From Patescibacteria group bacterium (GTDB lineage: Bacteria; Patescibacteriota; Minisyncoccia; Phycocordibacterales; JAGLOS01), in NCBI GenBank assembly GCA_018814635.1, contig JAHIYV010000098.1:1-6174 (forward strand): 6,174 nucleotides of DNA, written 5' to 3'. The notes beneath the pieces were generated by a model. It searched no databases. It saw only the letters and a program-made list of their open reading frames with translations, and was not told where the DNA came from. The position numbers and the translations under genes are program-made. Positions 1 through 4,537 of the stretch are shown here, one piece after another (the first letter of the stretch is position 1; every line of letters begins with the position of its first letter).

Positions 1-44
1 GAAATTTCCAGATTTTGAGTAGAATTTTTTATAAATTTTTTAAG

Positions 45-83
45 TTCACCCTGTTAAATAGTCGCGAAGCGAATTTAACAGGG
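45..83. repeat. Long stem-loop repeat with GCGAAGC apex
   Basis: The left arm CCCTGTTAAAT (49-59) is the exact reverse complement of ATTTAACAGGG (73-83), giving 11 bp. After a 2-base bulge on the left (60-61), a further 4 bp form between TCGC (62-65) and GCGA (69-72), closing a GAA triloop. The apex heptamer GCGAAGC (64-70) is a known unusually stable DNA mini-hairpin. No T-run follows on either strand, so this does not look like an intrinsic terminator. The 15 bases TTCACCCTGTTAAAT (45-59) recur exactly at 431-445, which marks the arm as a repeated unit. My impression is that similar palindromes are dispersed between genes in related genomes, but I cannot verify that here. Confidence 0.85.
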
Positions 84-119
84 CAAGTGCCTAGTATAGG
101 TGTAAAAATTTAGAAAAAA

Positions 120-212
120 TTATGCCAAAATATGGGAATTGTAGTAGAAACTAATTAAGGGGCAGGTCTAATAACAAAGAAAAAACAAATTAGTTTTTAG
201 GAAATGGCATAA
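120..212. repeat. Nested inverted repeat in intergenic region
   Basis: Two inverted pairs nest inside each other. The outer pair is TTATGCCA (120-127) with TGGCATAA (205-212), 8 bp perfect. The inner pair is AAACTAATT (148-156) with AATTAGTTT (188-196), 9 bp perfect. The unpaired segments between them are unequal, 20 bases on the left and 8 on the right. The terminal loop (157-187) holds a G-rich patch, and AGGGG at 158-162 could instead pair with CCCCT at 229-233. Nested pairs suit a folded RNA or a decayed palindrome. In AT-rich DNA some such pairs arise by chance, so confidence is modest. Confidence 0.45.
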
Positions 213-367
213 CTTTATAGAGAAGTCACCCCTACAAATTATTTTAATAAAAAATCGTAACGGATCTTTATTTCAAGGTCGACACAAAGCGATACACATA
301 AATTCTAACGAATATTATACTTAAGGACTCATACACAAATAACTTCAGCAAGTTCGCTCAGATTCGT

Positions 368-429
368 GTCAGGTTTTTCTGAAAAAACTTGTAAAAGGTC
401 GTTCCTCAATTTTTTCAGAAAAATATGAC
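368..429. repeat. AT-rich inverted repeat with 14-bp perfect arms
   Basis: TTTTTCTGAAAAAA (374-387) is the exact reverse complement of TTTTTTCAGAAAAA (410-423), with 22 bases between. The pairing extends outward after a 2-base mismatch through GTCA (368-371) with TGAC (426-429). It extends inward past a one-base bulge through TTG (389-391) with CAA (407-409). Each arm is also nearly palindromic by itself. The element ends one base before the repeated arm at 431-445 and lies about 80 bases before murA. It could be a terminator for a gene outside the window, a protein-binding palindrome or part of a small element. A terminator is less likely because the stem is AT-rich. Confidence 0.7.
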
Positions 430-430
430 A

Positions 431-445
431 TTCACCCTGTTAAAT
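431..445. repeat. Second direct copy of the stem-loop arm
   Basis: TTCACCCTGTTAAAT here is identical over 15 bases to 45-59. The inverted partner arm that follows the first copy is absent or degenerate: the next bases contain only a loosely similar AAAGAGCG. The copy sits about 65 bases before the murA start and just upstream of its likely -10 element. Confidence 0.75.
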
Positions 446-471
446 CTTGCAAAGAGCGTTCATAATTAATT

Positions 472-480
472 TGGTATATT
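472..480 (+). promoter_or_regulatory. Extended -10 promoter element for murA
   Basis: TGG directly followed by TATATT (475-480) matches an extended -10 (TGn-TATAAT) with one mismatch. No good -35 lies at 16-18 bases; TTGCAA at 447-452 is too far away (22 bases). Transcription would begin near 487, leaving a leader of about 23 bases before the ATG at 510. The same TTTGGTATA core occurs in the much better promoter at 4469-4496. A weak ACAGG (497-501) is the only Shine-Dalgarno-like sequence before murA. Confidence 0.5.
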
Positions 481-509
481 TGTAAAAACAAGATGAACAG
501 GTATTATAG

Positions 510-1838
510 ATGATTATGAGTAATGTTCAATTTTTAATTAAAGGACTTGCTGGGAGCAGAACACTCAAGGGAGTTATTCCTGTTGGTGGAGCTAAAAATG
601 CTGCACTCAAAGCGCTTGTATCAAGTTTGCTTTTTCGTGATGAAATTATATTAAACAATGTTCCTGACATAGAAGACATCAAACGAATAATTGATTTATT
701 AAAAGAAATTGGAGTTCGTGTTAAAAAAAACACAAAAGATAATTACTCTCTTTTTTGTGAATCAACAATAAAATCTAATATACCCGAAGAAATTTCTAAA
801 AAAATCCGCTCGTCAATTGTGGTTACAGGACCTCTTCTTGCGCGTGTTGGTAAAGTTTCATTTCCTCATCCCGGTGGGTGTATTATAGGCGCGCGACCCA
901 TTAATTTTTTTCTGGAAGGGTTTGAGAAGATGGGAGCGAAAGTTCAAATCACTGAAGATAAGTATATTATCAAAGCACCACAAGGTAGACTTGTTGGCGC
1001 GTCGCTTTTTCTTCCAAACGCAAGTGTTACCGCAACAGAAACTTTTATGATGACTGCTGTGTTAGCGCGCGGAAAAACTGTAATCAAAAATGCCGCGCTT
1101 GAACCTGAAGTTGAACGGCTCGCTAATTTTTTGAATCAGTGTGGAGCACGTATATCTGGCGCGGGTACTCCAACAATTACAATTATAGGTTCCAACGGAA
1201 AACTTTTATCAGCTAAAAAAATTCAATATACAACAATTGCTGATCGTATTGAAGCGGGGAGTTTCCTTATTTTAGCGGCTCTTGCCGCAGAAGATGTAAC
1301 AATCACTAAATGTAATCCAAAACATATGGATGCAGTAATTGAAGCACTTAAGAGCGCAGGTGTTGATATGGAAATTGGTAAAAAATCAATTCGCGTGCGA
1401 GCAAGTTCTTCATCAAACAAAACATCAATACATGGTGTAAATATAAAAACACATGAATACCCCGGTTTTCCAACAGATCTTCAAGCTCCAATGGCGGTTT
1501 TTCTAACACAAGCAAAAGGGGAGAGTTTGGTATTTGAAACTATTTTTGAAGGCAGGTTGGCATACACTGAAGCGCTAAACAGTATGGGAGCGAATATTAC
1601 ACCAATGGATCCTCACAGAATACTAATTAAAGGCGTTACACCTCTTCGCGGCAAGGAACTTGAAAGTCCTGATTTACGAGCAGGACTTGCGTTCATTGTA
1701 GCAGCTGTGATCGCGACAGGAGATTCAGTTGTGCATAACGCCTATAATATTGATAGAGGATATGAACATATTGAAAAACGATTACAAAAAATTGGGGTTG
1801 ATATTATGCGAATAAATACTAAACGCGATTATGACTAA
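510..1838 (+). CDS. murA: UDP-N-acetylglucosamine 1-carboxyvinyltransferase (MurA)
   Basis: MurA transfers enolpyruvate from phosphoenolpyruvate to UDP-N-acetylglucosamine in the cytosol, the first committed step of peptidoglycan synthesis. The protein is full length at 442 residues and has the EPSP-synthase-type two-domain fold. GAKNAAL holds Lys29 and Asn30 (E. coli Lys22/Asn23). Arg100 fits E. coli Arg91. The catalytic loop HPGGCIIGARP carries Cys124 (E. coli Cys115) and Arg129 (Arg120). The general-base aspartate is Asp323 in PTDLQAP. Arg390 in DLRAGLAF fits E. coli Arg397. Having Cys rather than Asp predicts fosfomycin sensitivity. One oddity is Phe134, where E. coli has His125. The start could be ATG 510 or ATG 516, since neither has a strong ribosome site. 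The gene overlaps the next one by 8 bases. It does not read like a diverged EPSP synthase (AroA), because the MurA loop is intact. Confidence 0.97.
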   Translation: MIMSNVQFLIKGLAGSRTLKGVIPVGGAKNAALKALVSSLLFRDEIILNNVPDIEDIKRIIDLLKEIGVRVKKNTKDNYSLFCESTIKSNIPEEISKKIRSSIVVTGPLLARVGKVSFPHPGGCIIGARPINFFLEGFEKMGAKVQITEDKYIIKAPQGRLVGASLFLPNASVTATETFMMTAVLARGKTVIKNAALEPEVERLANFLNQCGARISGAGTPTITIIGSNGKLLSAKKIQYTTIADRIEAGSFLILAALAAEDVTITKCNPKHMDAVIEALKSAGVDMEIGKKSIRVRASSSSNKTSIHGVNIKTHEYPGFPTDLQAPMAVFLTQAKGESLVFETIFEGRLAYTEALNSMGANITPMDPHRILIKGVTPLRGKELESPDLRAGLAFIVAAVIATGDSVVHNAYNIDRGYEHIEKRLQKIGVDIMRINTKRDYD

Positions 1839-3144
1839 TAACGAACAAGTAAAGCGAATAGTTAAAAAAATACCCAAGCACGCTAAAAACACCACACCAG
1901 ATAAAATCACAACAAAGCCAAGAAAAATTACGCCAGATAAAATAAAAGTAAAACCAAAAAAAGTCATACTGAATAAGGTAAATGTAAAACCCAAAAAAGT
2001 TGCGCCAAAAAAAAATTTAATAAAAAAACCCGCACTGAGTTTAAAAATTAAAAAGACGATAAACAGTAAGATTCTGAAATATATTTGTTCAAGTGGCGTA
2101 TTGGTTGTCCTGGTCACAGGTGTTGTGTTTGGTTATTTTAAGTATTTTTATACACCCACCGTACATCAATTACTTTTAGAGACATTTGCAGAAAAACCTG
2201 AAGTTTCCTCTATATTAAATTTGTCTAATTTTGATACAAATATTACTTTAATGGTTGATAATAACTTTGAAGATTTTATTGTTGGTGATGATATAACCCT
2301 TCGCTCTCAGGTGTCATATAATATAGCTCATGATTTTTCAAACACCAATAAACCCTTAGTTAATGGATTGATAAAATTGGATGTTGATATGGATATGAAA
2401 GACAAGGATATGGAGGTTAATTTTGGGGGAACTATGGATATAAAGGTGATTGATAAAATTGCTTATTTTCGCTTACACGATGTTGCTCCTTTTATATTTT
2501 TTGATGTAACACCATATAAAAACAAATGGTTTAAGTTTGATCTAGAAAATATAATACCTGGTGCTAGTTCTTCGTTTGCTGATGTTCTTGTTTCCGGTTT
2601 ACAACAAAAAAAAGAGGACAAAGAAGCTCAAAAAGATTTTATCTTTGATCCCGAAATTATTGAAATAATCAATCATTCAGGGCAAATTGAAAGTACAAAA
2701 AATATAAGTGGCAAAAAGGAATACCATTTAATTTTTCAGGTAGCGAAAGAAGATTGGGCAACCTTAATTCAAAAATTATACAAAAAAAACAAAGACTTAG
2801 TGTGGTTTATTTTGGCAGAAGAATTGGGTTATTTAACTCAAGAAATATCTAAAGAGGAGGTGTTTTTAGAAATTGAAAAGCATTTGTCAAGTCAGGACAC
2901 TAAAGTATTTGAAGCATTAGAAAATTTGTCTATAGAAATGTGGATAGATAAAAAAACATTGTGCTTGCGCGCAATAAACATATCATTTGATGTGAAAAAT
3001 TTAACAATAAAAAAAGATAAACAAAAAGTAAAACTTGATTGGGATTTTTCGGGAAAAATAGAAAAAGAATATGGCGCACCCGTAAAAGTTACGGCGCCAA
3101 CAGACGCAATATTTTTTGATGAAGTGGATAATCGTAACCCTTGA
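1831..3144 (+). CDS. Single-pass membrane protein with Lys/Pro-rich tail and outer domain of unknown function
   Basis: I do not recognise a named family. Residues 1-80 are strongly basic and Lys/Pro-rich, with about three copies of a 12-residue repeat (consensus PDKIxVKPKKVx, residues 23-58). A single hydrophobic helix follows at about 85-103. Positive charges before it predict the N-terminus inside the cell and residues 104-437 outside. The outer part alternates strand-like segments and aromatic/Lys stretches such as AYFRLHDV and NKWFKFDL, recalling LolA/LppX-like lipoprotein folds; that comparison is only an inference. It is clearly paralogous to the gene at 4538: residues 273-317 match that protein's 318-362 at 32 of 45 positions. 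Its ATG lies inside the end of murA (ATGACTAA overlap) with no ribosome site, suggesting translational coupling. The tail may bind nucleic acid or anionic lipid, but nothing proves this. Confidence 0.88.
   Translation: MTNNEQVKRIVKKIPKHAKNTTPDKITTKPRKITPDKIKVKPKKVILNKVNVKPKKVAPKKNLIKKPALSLKIKKTINSKILKYICSSGVLVVLVTGVVFGYFKYFYTPTVHQLLLETFAEKPEVSSILNLSNFDTNITLMVDNNFEDFIVGDDITLRSQVSYNIAHDFSNTNKPLVNGLIKLDVDMDMKDKDMEVNFGGTMDIKVIDKIAYFRLHDVAPFIFFDVTPYKNKWFKFDLENIIPGASSSFADVLVSGLQQKKEDKEAQKDFIFDPEIIEIINHSGQIESTKNISGKKEYHLIFQVAKEDWATLIQKLYKKNKDLVWFILAEELGYLTQEISKEEVFLEIEKHLSSQDTKVFEALENLSIEMWIDKKTLCLRAINISFDVKNLTIKKDKQKVKLDWDFSGKIEKEYGAPVKVTAPTDAIFFDEVDNRNP
1897..2004 (+). repeat. Three imperfect 36-base tandem repeats coding for the basic tail
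   Basis: Units at 1897-1932, 1933-1968 and 1969-2004 encode PDKITTKPRKIT, PDKIKVKPKKVI and LNKVNVKPKKVA. A degenerate fourth unit begins at 2005 (PKKNLIKKP). The units share length and Lys/Pro spacing but differ at many bases, so the duplication is old or the repeat is under protein-level selection. The product is a highly charged, probably disordered cytoplasmic tail. Confidence 0.75.
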
Positions 3145-3234
3145 TATGTTTTTGTCGTGATGTTATTCTTAGTTTATTAAAGGATAAATACACCATATCT
3201 TATTTTCAGTTAAATTTCTCGGTAGGTTATTTCT

Positions 3235-3263
3235 TTCCAAGCCCTAAGCCCTAAATTTATAAT
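3235..3263 (+). promoter_or_regulatory. Promoter for the AlbA_2 gene, probably giving a leaderless mRNA
   Basis: TATAAT (3258-3263) is a perfect -10 hexamer. The -35 candidate TTCCAA (3235-3240), 17 bases upstream, is weak (3 of 6 to TTGACA). Transcription starting about 7 bases after the -10 would begin at or next to the ATG at 3271, leaving no room for a leader. No Shine-Dalgarno sequence lies upstream either. The gene therefore appears to be transcribed separately from the murA pair. Confidence 0.55.
3241..3254. repeat. GCCCTAA heptamer in two perfect tandem copies
   Basis: GCCCTAAGCCCTAA lies between the -35 and -10 candidates of the promoter for the gene at 3271 and stands out by its C content in very AT-rich surroundings. 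Its position would suit an operator half-site pair or a simple slippage repeat. With only two copies, chance cannot be excluded. Confidence 0.5.
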
Positions 3264-3270
3264 TTTTATT

Positions 3271-4449
3271 ATGCAAAAAGATTTTTTAGATAAAGTAAAA
3301 AAAGGCATCATAGAAGGGGAAAGCTTGTTTGTAGAATTTAAAGAAGAATTGCCGAATGTTGATGATCTTAGCGCTGAAATTTGCGCGCTTGCGAACATGG
3401 AAGGTGGAATGATTATTTTTGGAATAAAAGACAATGGAGAAATAAAAGGGCTGGAAGAGACAAAACAACTAGAAGAAAAAATAATGAATGTGGCGGGGCA
3501 AAATATTTTGCCGGAAATTTTTATCGATTTTCTTGTTACTGAAATACAAAATAAAAAAATAGCGGCAATTGAAGTCCTTAAAAGCGCTTCTCGTCCGCAT
3601 CAAACAAACAAGGGCGTGTTTTATATCAGAGTTGGAACAACAAAAAGAAAAGCATCAAAAGAAGAATTAGGAAGAATTTATCAAGATGCCGGAGTTATTG
3701 ATTATGATCAAATTTCTATAAAAGAAAGTTCGTTGATAGATATTGACCAAGACAAAGTTAATCAGTATTTTCATCAAGTTTATAATAAAGATATTTATAA
3801 TGAACAGATTTCTTTGGAACAATTATTTTGCAATTTGAAAATTTTAAAACAAGGAAAGAATAATTTAATGGCAACGGCGGGCGGACTTTTGTTGTTTGGC
3901 AAAGATCCGCAAAAGTTTTTACCACAAGCAATAATTAAATTAGCTGTATTTGATGGCAGTGACGCAACAAGTAAAATGTTGGACAAAAAAGAAATAAAAA
4001 ATACTTTGCCATCGCAAATAGATGAAGTAGAAAAATTAATTAAATTTTTTATGAAAAGTTCGTCTAAAATAGAAGGCTTTAAACGAGTATATAAAACAGA
4101 ATATCCAATTGAGGCAATAAGAGAAGTTGTGGTTAATGCCGTGGCTCACAGAAATTATAGTATCGCAGGTTCCAGTATTAGAATTTTTATATTTAAAAAT
4201 AGAATTGAGATTTATAGTCCGGGACGATTACCAAACACTATTACATTAAACAATATGTTATATGCGCAACAAACAAGGAATCATTTTATTGTTCGTGTTC
4301 TGGATAATTTGAATTACATAGAGGGAATAGGAACGGGGATTCAAAAAATTATTCGTTTAATGAAAGAAAATAATAATACTGAACCGAAATTTGAAATTTT
4401 TGATGAAGAGTTTAGGGTAACTTTAATGAATGATAAAAATAAAAATTAG
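3271..4449 (+). CDS. AlbA_2 (Schlafen-like) domain protein with C-terminal HATPase_c_4 domain
   Basis: This 392-residue cytosolic protein combines two recognisable domains. Residues about 16-130 form an AlbA_2/divergent AAA_4 domain: ESLFVEFKEE, then AEICALANMEGGMIIFGI with GEIKGL, and later FYIRVGTT with KASKEEL. The middle carries GGLLLFGKDPQKFLPQA (204-220), usual in this family. Residues about 278-370 form a Bergerat-type ATPase domain (HATPase_c_4, annotated in many genomes as RecG-like regulators): the N-box EVVVNAVAHRNY has Glu285, Asn289 and His293-Arg294, followed by SPGRLP (316-321) and a glycine box GIGTGI (352-357). The winged-helix end seen in longer relatives is absent. Such proteins are called transcriptional regulators and some sit in defence or mobile contexts, but the function here is unproven. 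The ATG at 3271 is right for the domain start. It sits between two paralogues, with its own promoter, as a likely accessory insertion. Confidence 0.9.
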   Translation: MQKDFLDKVKKGIIEGESLFVEFKEELPNVDDLSAEICALANMEGGMIIFGIKDNGEIKGLEETKQLEEKIMNVAGQNILPEIFIDFLVTEIQNKKIAAIEVLKSASRPHQTNKGVFYIRVGTTKRKASKEELGRIYQDAGVIDYDQISIKESSLIDIDQDKVNQYFHQVYNKDIYNEQISLEQLFCNLKILKQGKNNLMATAGGLLLFGKDPQKFLPQAIIKLAVFDGSDATSKMLDKKEIKNTLPSQIDEVEKLIKFFMKSSSKIEGFKRVYKTEYPIEAIREVVVNAVAHRNYSIAGSSIRIFIFKNRIEIYSPGRLPNTITLNNMLYAQQTRNHFIVRVLDNLNYIEGIGTGIQKIIRLMKENNNTEPKFEIFDEEFRVTLMNDKNKN

Positions 4450-4468
4450 TAATCTATAACGAATTTGT

Positions 4469-4496
4469 TTGAGTATTGTTTTTTGTTTGGTATAAT
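4469..4496 (+). promoter_or_regulatory. Sigma-70-type promoter with extended -10
   Basis: TTGAGT (4469-4474, 4 of 6 to TTGACA) is separated by 16 bases from a perfect TATAAT (4491-4496), which TGG precedes as an extended -10. This is the best promoter in the window. Transcription would start near 4503, leaving an AT-rich leader of about 35 bases before the ATG at 4538. That leader has no Shine-Dalgarno sequence. The promoter lies just past the stop of the AlbA_2 gene, with no clear terminator hairpin between them. Confidence 0.7.
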
Positions 4497-4537
4497 TAAA
4501 AAATAAAGTTTATTAGCATGATTTATTATTTTTTATT

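Larger units (their letters stand above)
73..445. repeat. Possible small element bounded by 11-bp inverted repeats
   Basis: ATTTAACAGGG at 73-83 and CCCTGTTAAAT at 435-445 are perfect inverted copies bracketing 351 bp without a gene. This is the layout of a miniature inverted-repeat element. No target-site duplication is visible outside the arms: the flanks are AAGCGA on the left and CTTGCA on the right. The left arm also takes part in the local stem-loop at 49-83. The alternative is that the two sites are simply independent copies of one intergenic palindrome, the right one having lost half. I consider the element reading possible but unproven. Confidence 0.3.
1..509. other. Gene-free region upstream of murA, rich in inverted repeats
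   Basis: I see no convincing coding region, tRNA or rRNA here. The longest stretch open from the window edge is 3-113 on the + strand (37 codons). It has no start in view, runs through the stem-loop at 49-83, and its translation suggests no family. The region instead holds a 15-bp stem-loop (49-83), a nested inverted repeat (120-212), an AT-rich inverted repeat (368-429), a direct repeat of the stem-loop arm (431-445) and a promoter-like element (472-480) for murA. It could be an ordinary spacer colonised by short intergenic repeats, a small non-autonomous element, or the site of an untranslated RNA. The sequence alone does not decide between these. Confidence 0.7.

Noticed and set aside
49..83. 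Stem-loop as an intrinsic transcription terminator of a gene left of the window.
   Set aside because: No T-run follows the stem on either strand, and the arm recurs elsewhere as a repeat.
3..113. Open frame of 37 codons entering from the window's left edge on the + strand.
   Set aside because: It runs straight through the palindromic repeat at 49-83, has no start in view and no recognisable protein features. It could be a gene tail but cannot be supported.
1782..2117. A 111-residue hydrophobic, Phe-rich open frame on the - strand that looks like a membrane protein.
   Set aside because: It is the complement of the Lys-codon-rich tail region (AAA read as TTT). The + strand gene is supported by its paralogue and by the murA overlap.
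3142..3177. Possible reading through TGA as glycine (code 25), giving a short hydrophobic C-terminal tail YVFVVMLFLVY before a TAA.
   Set aside because: No in-frame TGA occurs inside the other genes, whose glycines are encoded by GGN. The paralogue shows no matching tail, so TGA is read as a normal stop.
3145..3270. Terminator hairpin between the first membrane protein and the AlbA_2 gene.
   Set aside because: I found no GC-rich stem followed by a T-run in this gap.
3171..4515. AGTTTATTA at 3171-3179 and 4507-4515 as direct repeats flanking the AlbA_2 gene, suggesting an insertion.
   Set aside because: A 9-base AT-only match apart from one G is expected by chance in this composition, and no other element ends are seen.
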